A DNA stretch of 64,000 nucleotides from VXPW01 sp965115815 (GTDB lineage Bacteria; Pseudomonadota; Alphaproteobacteria; TMED109). The first letter of the stretch is position 1. Each line of letters opens with the position of its first letter. Below the pieces are notes generated by a model, which ran no database searches, was not told where the DNA came from, and saw nothing but the letters and a program-made list of their open reading frames with translations. Of the stretch, positions 10,001-19,514 are shown one piece after another. The stretch covers positions 3,534,001 to 3,598,000 of the forward strand of contig OZ220465.1 in assembly GCA_965115815.1 (NCBI GenBank), in the 5' to 3' direction. A program made the translations under genes and the position numbers.

Positions 10001-10345
10001 GTGCCATGAATCCCGGGACGGACATGCAGTAGGAGAGCGACTCGTTCCTTGACCGGGTATGGGCTCCGGCGCGCACCCGCTCGACCGTCAGGTGGTTGGG
10101 CAGGATGGCAGGGTTGGTGATGTCGACGCGATGCTCGATCCCTGCCGGGAAAATCCTCGATCCCGTGATGGCGTACTCTCGGTGGGGCATGGCGTTGGTT
10201 CGGGCTTCCCGGATCCCCCGCTTGGGCAGAAGGTTCCGGTCTTCATGAATGTCGAGCCAAGCACGTCAGTGGAAAGGTCCCGGACAGTCCGACAGAAAAG
10301 TCCATTCTATGCTGCGGAGGGACCGCTGAGAGAGGGAGCAGAACG
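10001..10345. other. Intergenic region upstream of Uma2 gene
   Basis: No intact gene. A short minus-strand reading from about 10190 (MPHREYAITGSRIFPAGIEH...) reads like the start of a real protein but has no recognisable family and runs into the ISAs1 element, so it may be a truncated remnant. Confidence 0.3.
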
Positions 10346-11073
10346 ATGCAGAACGCTACGATCGCGATCAAACGTCATACCGGCAGCATGGGCTCGGAAT
10401 ACACCACGTTGCGCCTGCCGCCGGAGGAGGTGGCCATCTTCGCCCGCTTGGACTGGAATACGATTGCGAGGCGGGTGTTCATTGACCCCGCCGCCGGCCT
10501 CATCGCACTGATGTCGCCGTCCACCGATCATGAAACCGTCGGCCGGGGCGTGGACCGCCTCTTGGACGCGCTCGGCGACGCCGTCGGGTTCGACGCCGTT
10601 GGCTTGGGCTCGGCCCGCTGGCACGGGCCGGGTGGTCCGAATCGGGAAGGTCGGGCGACCGCCGAACCCGACTGCTGCTTCTACCTCGGCGAGACCGCCG
10701 AAGCCTATGTCCTCGCTGCCCTCAAGGGGGCCGACGACCGCCGGGCCTTCGAGGCGCGCACCCCGCCCGATCTCGTGGTCGAGGTCGAGCGCAGCCATGG
10801 CGACGAGGACAAGCCGGGGTTCTACCGAACGCTCGGCGTCCGCGAGATGTGGTGTTTGGACGTCGACAGGAACGACCATGTCAGCGTCGAGTTCCTCGAC
10901 CTGCAGGCCAAAGACGGCCCGAAATCCATGGGTGCCTCCGTTGTACCCGTGAATTCATCGAGAAGGCCATCGGCCCCGCCAAGCTCGGGCGCCGCGCCGA
11001 ACTGCGCGATATCATCGCTAGAGCCGCCGAAGCGGAGGCCGGACCCGCAAGCGGGATGGACGGCCCGGGCTGA
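10346..11073 (+). pseudogene. Uma2-family (DUF820) endonuclease-like protein, C-terminal frameshift
   Basis: Starts at ATG 10346 behind a good GGGAG Shine-Dalgarno. Residues ~1-200 match the Uma2/DUF820 fold, a PD-(D/E)XK-like nuclease domain common in GC-rich and cyanobacterial genomes: MSPSTDHETVGRGVDRLLD, AEPDCCFYL, PPDLVVEVERSHGDEDKPGF and GVREMWCLD, with candidate metal ligands Asp, Glu-Val-Glu and Lys. Near 10950 the frame shifts: the expected tail (FIEKAIGPAKLGRRAELRDI) reads on in another frame to a stop at 11071-11073, while the original frame drifts to 11113. The nuclease core is intact, so the shortened product could still fold. Cellular role is unknown for most of this family. Confidence 0.7.
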
Positions 11074-11149
11074 GCGTTTGTTCCTAGGGCCTGTGAACAT
11101 TACAGGCACCTGAGATTATAGTTCAGAACTCCATATAATCAGAAGTTTG

Positions 11150-11365
11150 CGGTGTTTTCTGAGGGTTTCGGCCCGTCCGAGGTGGCGCACCAGGATGCGG
11201 GCCACGGCCCGTTGCAGTCATGCCAGCGAGCTCTCCAGCCGTCGTTCATAGTCCTTCGCCCGACGTCGGCAGCGACCCAGCCCGCCGAACCACCGCTCGA
11301 CGATCCAGCGTCGCAGAAGCACCTCGAAACCCTTCGGTTCCTTGGGTTGTGCCACGATCTCGGCC
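11150..11365 (-). pseudogene. IS5-family transposase C-terminal remnant
   Basis: On the minus strand this reads KGFEVLLRRWIVERWFGGL then GRCRRRAKDYERRLESSLA, the well-known C-terminal block of IS5/IS427-type transposases (R-W-V-V-E-R...GRCRRLAKDYE), including the catalytic Glu. A stop follows in the tail. Nothing of the N-terminal DDE part is recognisable. Confidence 0.75.
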
Positions 11366-11764
11366 CATGGTTAACGAGATTGCGCCGATTGAGGCCCGGC
11401 ATGGGCGATTTCCGGGATTCTGAGCGAAGAAACCCTTGAAAAACAAGGTTCATTCCATCAAGGCCTCCAAGTAGTGCCCGTTTCTTTTGGAGGGCCCTTG
11501 CGGGCGGACCGATCGGCATTGGATTGGGGTGCAGGTTCCTGCGACGGACCCGAACCGGCGGCGGCAGGGGCCGTTCCTACCGAACCAAATCCGGGCAGTG
11601 CAGCATCTACGACGCGCTGGGGGCCCCGCGGGCGCCGGAGGCATTCGAAGGTTGGCTCGGAAACCGGTTCAGCGCACGCAATGTAGTGCCTGAACAGCTT
11701 TGGAAGGGCGTCTGAACCCTTACGAAACAGTGTTTTGTGGAATTCCTTGTTAAACCGAAGTTCC
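11366..11764. other. IS debris, unassigned
   Basis: No gene recognised. TAGTGCCCGTTTCTTTTGG at about 11473 resembles the terminal repeat of the ISNCY element at 53.7 kb, so part of this may be a decayed relative. Confidence 0.3.
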
Positions 11765-11931
11765 GTATCTACTCACCCCCCTACTGATGACGAATCGTTT
11801 TTCCTGACGGGTTCGGATCCGGCATTTTCCCTTGTCCCTTTCACTCGCTCGCGACCGATGACCGGAGGTGCGTGTTCCGGCTGACAAGAAGCGGGTCGAT
11901 CTTCGTCATCAGTAGGGGGGTGAGTAGATAC
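11765..11931. mobile_element. MITE-1 copy A (IS66-derived, 167 bp)
   Basis: Ends GTATCTACTCACCCCC / GGGGGTGAGTAGATAC are perfect inverted repeats. It is flanked by an 8-bp duplication GAAGTTCC (11757-11764 and 11932-11939), the size made by IS66. Both ends match the left end of the IS66 elements in this window, including the long inner stretch CTGATGACGAATCG / CGTCATCAG. No coding capacity. Confidence 0.9.
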
Positions 11932-12071
11932 GAAGTTCCAGAGATTTCACGGTGAATTTCAGGCCTAAGTGGTTGACTGTGCTGCATGGTATGCGATGGG
12001 ACGACGCGCGGTTGTTCCCACGTAATGCAGGTGCTTGGGGCTTGACATGGAAGATTGGATGTCCTAATACA

Positions 12072-12440
12072 GTGTCTGCCCGGAAAATCACAGCACATTG
12101 TATATGCAACCATATTTGGAATCTGGGGAACCGAAGATTCCTTCTTTGAGAGCATATGACGTATCTACTCACCCCCTACTGATGACGAAGATCGATCCGT
12201 TTCTTGTCAGCCGGAACACGCACTTCCGGTCATCGGCCGCGAGCGAGTTAAAGGGGCAAGGGACAATGCCGGATCCGCACCCGTCAGGAAAAACGATTCG
12301 TCATCAGTAGGGGGGGGTGAGTAGATACCATATGACAACATATTCCGCTGAAATCAGGCTGGATTCGATGAATTTTCGCCCTGTCAATATTGGTCTTTCC
12401 TTCATGTAATCAGAATCTTAGGGATTTTCCGGGCAGGCAC
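12072..12440. mobile_element. MITE-2 copy 1 (ISNCY-like ends), interrupted by MITE-1
   Basis: Left end GTGTCTGCCCGGAAAATC and right end GATTTTCCGGGCAGGCAC are inverted repeats. The interior matches the copy at 60538-60730 except for the inserted MITE-1 (12161-12328). The termini resemble those of the ISNCY element (GTGCCCGCACCGAAAAT), suggesting that an ISNCY transposase mobilises it. Confidence 0.8.
12161..12328. mobile_element. MITE-1 copy B, nested in MITE-2
   Basis: Same terminal repeats as copy A. The 8-bp duplication CATATGAC flanks it (12153-12160 and 12329-12336). The uninterrupted MITE-2 at 60.6 kb shows the single site, so this is a clean nested insertion. Confidence 0.9.
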
Positions 12441-12453
12441 TATATAGGTTCCC

Positions 12454-14181
12454 ATGTATATCGATACCGTTCCCAACCGCGGTTCTCCGCCCGCCATCCT
12501 CCTGCGCGAAGGGTGGCGCGAAGGCGGAACCGTCAAAAAGCACACCCTGGCCAACCTCTCCCAGTGGCCGCCCGCGGTCGTCGAGGGATTGTGCATCCTC
12601 CTCAAGGGAGAAACCGCAGTCCGACGCCTCGACGACGCCTTCGACCTCGTCCGCTCCCTGCCCCATGGTCCTGGGGCCGCGGTGCTGGGAACCCTGAAGA
12701 AGCTGGGCTTGGACCGGCGGATCGACCCGAAGCCCTCACCTGAGCGCGATCAGGTCTTGGCCATGATCGTGGCACGCATCCTCGAGCCCACCTCGAAGCT
12801 GGCCACGGCCCGGGGGATGGCCGAGGCCACCCGCGGTCTCCACCTTGGGCGAGCTCCTCGATGCGGAGTGGGACGAGAATGCCCTCTACGGCGCCATGGA
12901 CGGGCTCCTGGAACGTCCGGAGAGGATCGAGCGGTCCCTGGCGAAGCGGCACCTCGAAGAGGGCTGTCTGGTGCGGTCAGACCGGACTTCCGTGTGGATG
13001 GAGGGGAGAGCATGCCCCTTGGCCAAGCGAGATCATTCCCGGGATGGCAAGAAGGGCAAGCTGCAGATCGAGTTTGGCCTTCTGTGCGACCGGGACGGAT
13101 GTCCGGTGTCGGTGCCGGGGTTCCCCGGCACCACGGCGGACCCGGCCACGCGGTCCTCGCAGGCCGCCACGCTGCGGGAGCGGTTCTCCTGGGCGAAGGG
13201 GGTGCGGGTTTGGGGGATCGGGGGATGCGGACCGAGGCGCGCATCCGTGAGGAGGTGAAGCCTGCGGGCCTGGACGGGATCCGCGCCTTGAGGGGACCGG
13301 CCATCCGTTCCCGGGTGGAGGCCGGCGACATCGAGAGGTCGCTCTTCGACGAGCGAGACCGGGTGGAGATCGCCAGCGATGCGGATCCCGACGAGCGCCT
13401 CATGGTCTGCCGCAACCCCCTGCTGGCCGAGGACCAGGCCCGCACGCGTCAGGAGCTGCTCGAGGCCACCGAGGCGCTGCTCGCACCGATGGCCGCAGCG
13501 ACACGGCGCGACCAGCGCCGCCTCAAGGGGGCCGGGAAGATCGGGGAGCGGGTCGGCACGGTCATCGGCAGGTACAAGATGGCGAAGCACTTCACGTGGT
13601 CCATCGACGATGGCGGTGTCTTCACCTACCAGCGAAACGACGCCTCCATCGCTGCCGAGGCCAGGCTCGACGGTCTCTACGGGGTCCGCACCAGCCTGCC
13701 GCAGAGCGAGCTCGACGGTTCCCGGCACGGTGCGCGCCTACCAGCGGCTGAGCTCCGTGGAACGGGCCTTCCGCAGCCTCAAGACCGTGGCCTGAAGGTG
13801 CGTCCCGTCTACCACCGCACCGAACCCCGAGTCCGCGCCCATGTCTTCCTGTGCAGGCTCGCCTACTACGTCGAAGGGCACATGCGCCGGAAACTGAAGC
13901 CCATGCGGTTCGACGACGAGGATGCCGAAGGCGCTGAGGCCCGGCGGTCGTCCGTCGTGGCGCCGGCAGAAATCTCGGCGGGCGCCCGGGCCAAGGCGGC
14001 CACGAAAAGGACGCCCGGAGGGGATCCGGTGCACAGCTTCCGCACCCTCATCGGTGATCTCGCGACCCTCACCCGCAACACCGTGGCGCCCCGCCTTGCG
14101 GGCGCCGAACCCTTCCCGGTCACCACACGGCCCACGCCACTCCAGAGAAAGGCATTCAAGCTCCTGGGCGTGAAGCCATAG
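12454..14181 (+). pseudogene. IS1634-family transposase, multiply frameshifted
   Basis: Starts MYIDTVPNRGSPPAILLREG, with KKHTLANLSQWPP and VRSLPHGPGAAVLGTLKKLG, the typical N-terminus of IS1634/IS1549 transposases. Near 12840 the reading moves to a second frame (LDAEWDENALYGAMDGLL, KGKLQIEFGLLCDRDGCPV, the DDE core) and returns at ~13230. Another out-of-frame stretch at ~13730-13795 carries the YQRLSSVERAFRSLKT motif with the catalytic Glu, and the tail ends at 14181. At least four frame changes mean it is dead. Confidence 0.8.
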
Positions 14182-14755
14182 TGTACCCAGTCCGACACCG
14201 CTGAAATGTACCGAATGTCATTCCTATCAGATACTTAGGTCTGATCGGCTCTGGAACTTCAGTCTAGCACGCCCATGTCATCGGCCCGTGGCCGGTTCCT
14301 GCCGGGAACCATACCCGACAGGGTGCAAGCGGCTTCCGGCAGCAACGGTGTTTGGAGCGGACCGAGAAGGGGAACCTGACACCAGCATGCTCTGCGGATG
14401 GTCAGCCGCTCGGTGATCGCTTGTCGGAATCTGGTGGACTTCGTCTCGGTGCTTGCGTTACGGGACGGAATGGTGGCAGTCTTCGGCCGAATCCGGATGC
14501 TGCCATGAAGACAGGTCCGGTTCGCATTGAACCGAACGACCGGGGCACTGCCCGCCGACATGCACGAAAAATTGAAGTCTTATGCGCGGTTCGGCCCGCT
14601 TGCTGATCCCGTCATCTCCGTCGATCACTCCGGCAGATTATTGCGGGAACAGATGGATGCATAAGAAAGAAAGCATGTTCCTTCCGATCACCGGCGCAAT
14701 GCTTCCCACTGTAAGTCTGCAGTTCACGCGGCGTTGCAGGCCGGATCTCTGAGCT
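14182..14755. other. Non-coding region ahead of the cas operon
   Basis: About 570 bp without a recognisable gene, RNA or mobile element. It must contain the promoter of the cas operon unless transcription enters from upstream, but no convincing -35/-10 pair could be picked out by eye. Confidence 0.4.
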
Positions 14756-17596
14756 GTGACATTTCCCATCCAATTTGAAGCCGCGTTCGAAGCGTTGGCT
14801 GGACATCCCGCTTTTCCATGGCAACAGCGGCTCTACGGGGAGCATTTCGCGTGCGGCATGCTGCCCCCAGCAGTGGATATCCCCACCGGCTTGGGCAAGA
14901 CCGCCGTCATGGCAATCTGGCTGCTCGCGCGGGCGGCGGGAGCAGCCTTGCCCCGGCGTCTTGTCTATGTCGTGGACCGACGGGCCGTGGTTGATCAGGC
15001 GACCGAGTTTGCCGAACAACTGAGGAAACGGCTGGAGCAGGACGAACGGCTTGATTCGGTGCGATCCGCCCTCGGCCTCGGCAAGAAGCAATTGCCGATT
15101 TCCACTCTGCGCGGCCGGCATGTCGACAACCGGGAATGGATGGCCGATCCGGCGACGGAGGCGATTGTCGTTGGCACCGTGGACATGGTGGGATCGCGGC
15201 TGCTATTCGAAGGTTATGGCTTGTCCCGCCGGATGCGGCCCTTCGTGGCAGGGTTGCTGGGCTGCGATACCTTGGTGTTGCTGGACGAGGCGCATCTCGC
15301 TCGTCCCTTCGAGCGCCTGCTCAAGACAATCGAAACGGGGCGGCGGCCGTCCGCGCAAGGGGCCGATGGGCTGGCGGGCACTTTCGCCGGCCCAGCGGTC
15401 CACAATGAGTTGCCGCCACCTTTCCACGTCCTGCCCCTGTCAGCCACACTGGGCCGCGAGTCCGACGGAAGCCTGTTCCGCCTGAATGACGACGACCGGA
15501 GAAATGGCACGGTCCGCGCTCGGTTGGAGGCACGCAAGAGATTGACAGTCGAGGATCTCTCGCCGGATCTGAGCCTCGATCGGGCGCTGGCCGACCGGGC
15601 TTGGGAACTGATGGAGGCCGCATGTGCAAACGCCGGCCAACCGCCTGCCGTGGCAGTCTACTGCGACCGCCGCACCGATGCCGGGAAGGTGGCGGATGAT
15701 CTTCGCAAGCGCACCAGCCGAGAGCGGCCTCGGTCCGAAGTGATCCTCCTTGTTGGCGGCCGGCGGGTGCGCGAGCGGCAGAAGGTCACCCAGGAACTGC
15801 AGGGATACGGCCTTGTCGGCGAGAGTCCAACCCCGCGTCGCATGCCCGTGTTCCTCGTCGCAACCTCCGCCGGTGAGGTCGGGGTCGATCTCGACGCCGA
15901 CCACATGGTCTGCGACCTGGTTGCTTGGGAGCGCATGGTGCAGCGGCTCGGCCGGGTCAACCGGCGCGGCAGAGGGGACGCGATGGTGCGGGTGATCGAC
16001 CAAGACAAGCGAACCGGCAAACCAGACAAGAATTCGAGAAGTAAGACGGGCACCCTCGCCGTCGCCCGCCATGAAGCAGCACGCAGCCTTCTGTATGCCC
16101 TGCCGCTGAACGAAGCCGGCGAACGCCAAGCCGGACCCGGTGCCTTGGAGAACCTCGCCACCGACCCGGGCCAGCATGCACAGATCGCCGAAGCCACGAC
16201 GCGAATGCCGCTTTACCCGGCGCTCACCCGCCCGCTGGTCGATGCCTGGGCGATGACCGCGCTGGAGGACCATGCCGGACGGCCGGAAGTCGGCCCGTGG
16301 CTGAGGGGCTGGGTAGAAGACGACGAGCCGCAAACCGCCGTGGTCTGGCGGCGCTATCTGCCGTTGCGGTTCCGGGCAGATGGCGGCGCAGCGCAGGCGC
16401 AGTCGAAACAGGCAATTCGGGCCTTCTTTGCCGCTGCGCCGCCACAGACGACGGAACTCTTGGAAACCGAGACGTCGCGAGTGGCTGAGTGGCTCACGAA
16501 GCGCGCGCGCAAGCAGTTGAAGGTATTGGACAAGGCAGCCGCACGGACGGTCGGACCGTCTCCCGCTCCCGGCGGCGACAGCGCGAACGACGGGGAAGAA
16601 GCTACCGAGGGCAGGCACTTTCTTGCGCCACTGACCGGCGCGACCGCCATCGCCTTCCTGCTCGACGCCGCCAACCGCCCGGCAGGCGTTCTGAGCCTCG
16701 CCGGGATCGACAAGAGCGGGCGCAAGAACCTGAACGCGCTACTCGCCGGCAAGCGATTGGTGGTGGATGCTCGGTTCGGCGGAATCAAAAACGGCTTGCT
16801 GGACGAGACAGCCAATGACCGAGCTTGCACGGTCGAAGACAATTGGGGCCAGCCCGAAGAGATTCCCTGGAACCTCAAGGTTGAGGCGTGCTCGGACGAT
16901 GTATCTGACTCTGACGGCTGGCAGGCGGTGCTAGAGGTACCCTATTGCGTATCGGCGGAGGACGAGGCCCGGACCCGGCTGATTGTCTGGAAGCGCCGCG
17001 GCACCGGCGAGAGCGAGGATGCCCGGGCAGTGGCCCGCAAGGCCCAGCGCCTCGACGAGCATCAGGAATGGGCGGGGAAGGAAGCCGCGCGTATCGCCGA
17101 TGCACTCGGCCTCCCGGAGGCCGACAGGGCCATGCTGGTCGCCGCAGCCCGCCACCACGACGACGGCAAGGCCGCAAAACGCTGGCAAGAGGCCTTCAAC
17201 GCGCCTTCGGACTGGCGCAAGGGCGGCCCCTATGCCAAGACATCGGGGCCTTTCAATCGCCAGCGGCTGAACGGCTACCGGCACGAATTCAAATCGGTGC
17301 TCGATGCCGAAAGGGTTGGTCTCGGCAGCCTCGATCGCGCCGACCCGCGCTTCGAGCTGGCACTGCACCTGATCGCCGCGCATCATGGCCGCGCTAGGCC
17401 CGGCATCGGCATCGAGGGCTGCGATGCGGTGCCGCCGAGCGCGGCGGAACAGGGCGCGCGCACGATTGCCCTGCGTTTCGCGCGCCTGCAAAGGGGGTGG
17501 GGGCCTTGGGGCCTCGCCTGGTGGGAGGCGCTGCTGCGCGCCGCCGACCAAGCGGCCTCGCGGCGGCTCGACGACAACAAGGACGGGGCCGCGTGA
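14756..17596 (+). CDS. cas3: Cas3 helicase with C-terminal HD nuclease, type I-G (I-U)
   Basis: 946 residues, GTG start. It unwinds and degrades DNA recruited by the type I effector. Helicase motifs: Walker A IPTGLGKTAVM (residues ~42-52), DEAH box VLLDEAHLARPF (~174-185), motif VI region MVQRLGRVNRRGRGD. The HD domain is at the C-terminus: ARHHDDGKAAKRW (His800, Asp802) and LIAAHHGRARPG (~872-883). C-terminal HD is the arrangement of type I-G/I-U Cas3 (GSU0051 type) rather than the N-terminal HD of other type I systems. All motifs are present, so it should be active. It is the first gene of a co-directional cas operon; its stop overlaps the next start (TGATG). Confidence 0.92.
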   Translation: MTFPIQFEAAFEALAGHPAFPWQQRLYGEHFACGMLPPAVDIPTGLGKTAVMAIWLLARAAGAALPRRLVYVVDRRAVVDQATEFAEQLRKRLEQDERLDSVRSALGLGKKQLPISTLRGRHVDNREWMADPATEAIVVGTVDMVGSRLLFEGYGLSRRMRPFVAGLLGCDTLVLLDEAHLARPFERLLKTIETGRRPSAQGADGLAGTFAGPAVHNELPPPFHVLPLSATLGRESDGSLFRLNDDDRRNGTVRARLEARKRLTVEDLSPDLSLDRALADRAWELMEAACANAGQPPAVAVYCDRRTDAGKVADDLRKRTSRERPRSEVILLVGGRRVRERQKVTQELQGYGLVGESPTPRRMPVFLVATSAGEVGVDLDADHMVCDLVAWERMVQRLGRVNRRGRGDAMVRVIDQDKRTGKPDKNSRSKTGTLAVARHEAARSLLYALPLNEAGERQAGPGALENLATDPGQHAQIAEATTRMPLYPALTRPLVDAWAMTALEDHAGRPEVGPWLRGWVEDDEPQTAVVWRRYLPLRFRADGGAAQAQSKQAIRAFFAAAPPQTTELLETETSRVAEWLTKRARKQLKVLDKAAARTVGPSPAPGGDSANDGEEATEGRHFLAPLTGATAIAFLLDAANRPAGVLSLAGIDKSGRKNLNALLAGKRLVVDARFGGIKNGLLDETANDRACTVEDNWGQPEEIPWNLKVEACSDDVSDSDGWQAVLEVPYCVSAEDEARTRLIVWKRRGTGESEDARAVARKAQRLDEHQEWAGKEAARIADALGLPEADRAMLVAAARHHDDGKAAKRWQEAFNAPSDWRKGGPYAKTSGPFNRQRLNGYRHEFKSVLDAERVGLGSLDRADPRFELALHLIAAHHGRARPGIGIEGCDAVPPSAAEQGARTIALRFARLQRGWGPWGLAWWEALLRAADQAASRRLDDNKDGAA

Positions 17597-18480
17597 TGGC
17601 CGAGACGTCGATCCCGGTCGATCTCGCCAACCCCGGTCAGGTTTTCGCCTGCCTGGGCTTCCTCGAAGTCGCCGACGGCCTGCTCGGCGACGCCCGCGGC
17701 GGCTTCGCGTGGCGGGAGGCGGACGGCGCACGCTTCCGCCTCGCCGCGCGCGGCGACGACGACCCGGCCGCCCGCGTCCTGCGCTTTCTTGACGAAGCCA
17801 CGGTAAAATCCATCGCGCCGACGGGGTCACCGCACAGTACCAAAAGATGGAACATTGGGACCGAGGCGGAAGACTCCGGCGCATTTCCGTTCAGGGATAC
17901 TGGGCCCGACGTCCTGCCGGCGCGTCTAAGCGACGGCGACGGCAGAATCATCGTGATCGACCACTGGGGCGATCAGGGCCGGGCGGGGCGCGACAGGGTC
18001 AAGTTCTGGGCCGGCGCCGGCGGCTATCCGGGAGCCGGCCTGACACGCGATGCGCTCGACCTGCTTCGCGGGCGGGCGGTCGATCATGCGGATGCCCCCT
18101 TTTCGTTCAATGCCGAGCAAAGCAGCAGCTTCCGTTTCGACTGGCGGCGCGACTATGTGCCGATCGATGCGGGATTCTCGCCCAATGCCCACGGCGAAAT
18201 CGTGATGAGGGGGTATCCGGTCGTCGAGTTGCTGGCCGCCATCGGCCTGACCAACGCCCGTCCGACATGGCGCAGTCGGCTTGAATACAGCTATGGCGTG
18301 GCTGGCCTGGCTAGCGACGGCCTCTACGACCCGATTTTTCTGCGCGCAGCCCTCGGCGTGGAGAAACCACCCTTCCCGGGACTGCCGTTCCGCCTGTTCG
18401 CCATGCGGCTGAGCTGGCCCGGACAGGAGGGCCAGGCCCGCTGCATCACCGAAGTCATCGAGGAGACCTTGCCGTCATGA
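17596..18480 (+). CDS. Type I-G effector subunit, GSU0052-like (candidate Cas8)
   Basis: 294 residues. Position between cas3 and csb1 and general appearance (VDLANPGQVFACLGFLEVAD at the N-terminus, LSFN-like SFNAEQSSSFRFDWRRDYVP in the middle, PFRLFAMRLSWPGQ near the end) match the small GSU0052/Csx14-type protein of type I-G loci, proposed as the large-subunit (Cas8) equivalent. Such a protein would help PAM recognition and Cas3 recruitment. The assignment leans on gene order as well as sequence. Overlaps cas3 upstream and csb1 downstream (ATGA), so translation is coupled. Confidence 0.75.
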   Translation: MAETSIPVDLANPGQVFACLGFLEVADGLLGDARGGFAWREADGARFRLAARGDDDPAARVLRFLDEATVKSIAPTGSPHSTKRWNIGTEAEDSGAFPFRDTGPDVLPARLSDGDGRIIVIDHWGDQGRAGRDRVKFWAGAGGYPGAGLTRDALDLLRGRAVDHADAPFSFNAEQSSSFRFDWRRDYVPIDAGFSPNAHGEIVMRGYPVVELLAAIGLTNARPTWRSRLEYSYGVAGLASDGLYDPIFLRAALGVEKPPFPGLPFRLFAMRLSWPGQEGQARCITEVIEETLPS

Positions 18481-19511
18481 CCGCATTTGACACCGCTTTC
18501 GCCGAACGCTGCGCCAACAACAAACGCGACGGCTCCGTGGCGCTGACGCTGCGCCAGACCTTGCTGCCGGTGGAAGGCAAGGACGCCGTGATCTTTCCGC
18601 CGACCTATGCCGATGTCGGCTACAATATCGACACGCTCGCCGACGGCACCAAGATCGCTACCATCGACAGCGTAGGATCGCAGGCCAACCGCATGGAGCC
18701 GATCTTCGAAGACGATCCTTACGCTGCCTTGGCGCCGCAGGTGACGATAACCTACGGCAATGAAAAGTCGATCTCCATTTTCCGGGCCGGGCACCGGCTG
18801 GGCGACGCCCTCATCCGCTCCACTAAACTTGCCGATAAGGCCAACGCCGCGTTTACCGCCTATCTCGACACCGACGACGCCGCTCCCATCGCGCGGCTGG
18901 CGCCGACCTCGCTGGTCTTCGGCGTCTGGGATTCGCGTGACACGCAGGCCAAGCTGCCGCGCATCGTGCAATCGGTCATCCGCGCCTGGAATGTGGGCAA
19001 ACTGAAGCGCTCCGCACAATACTCGCCGCCCGTCGATTACGCCGAACTAGGCACATTTACCGAAACCGAGCAGAAGAAACAGGAAGGGAACACGAAGAGC
19101 CCGCTCGCGCAGCGCGGCTTCGTGCATGTCCCGGCGACAGCGCAGCACGGCGGAATCATTGTGCATGGTGGCATACGCCGCACCGTGACCGTCAATCTGG
19201 TGGCGTTGCGCCGTCTGGGCGGCGACAATCCGTCGATGCTGCGCCGTTATGTGCTCGGCCTCGCGCTGGCGGCGGCGACCGCGCCGTTCGACGGCTTCCT
19301 GCGCCAGGGCTGTCTGCTCACTCCCGACCCTGAGGCACCGACGACATGGGAGGCGGTCGGACGCGACGGGACGCGCGAAGCCGTCGCACTGGATGAAAAG
19401 GTCGCTCTCACCTTCGCGCAGGATGCCGCAGCGGCGTTCGGCGTGGGCGAGAACCACACCGTCGCATTCGACAAGGGTTTGGCCAAGGCCGACGCTGCGA
19501 AGAAGGTCTGA
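18477..19511 (+). CDS. csb1: Csb1, Cas7-family backbone subunit of type I-G
   Basis: 344 residues, ATG overlapping the previous stop by 4 bases. Csb1 (GSU0053 family) polymerises along the crRNA spacer as the Cas7-type backbone. Recognisable features are FPPTYAD, SVGSQANRMEPIFEDDPYA (the family's hallmark S-x-x-N-R-x-E-P), RLAPTSLVFGVWDSRDT and the VHGGIRRTVTVNLVALRRL stretch of the RAMP fold. Length is normal. Only three bases separate it from csb2. Confidence 0.9.
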   Translation: MTAFDTAFAERCANNKRDGSVALTLRQTLLPVEGKDAVIFPPTYADVGYNIDTLADGTKIATIDSVGSQANRMEPIFEDDPYAALAPQVTITYGNEKSISIFRAGHRLGDALIRSTKLADKANAAFTAYLDTDDAAPIARLAPTSLVFGVWDSRDTQAKLPRIVQSVIRAWNVGKLKRSAQYSPPVDYAELGTFTETEQKKQEGNTKSPLAQRGFVHVPATAQHGGIIVHGGIRRTVTVNLVALRRLGGDNPSMLRRYVLGLALAAATAPFDGFLRQGCLLTPDPEAPTTWEAVGRDGTREAVALDEKVALTFAQDAAAAFGVGENHTVAFDKGLAKADAAKKV

Positions 19512-19514
19512 ATC

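Noticed and set aside
14182..14755. Possible group II intron or structured RNA upstream of cas3
   Set aside because: The stretch has a few hairpin-like segments, but no domain V signature or known RNA motif could be identified.
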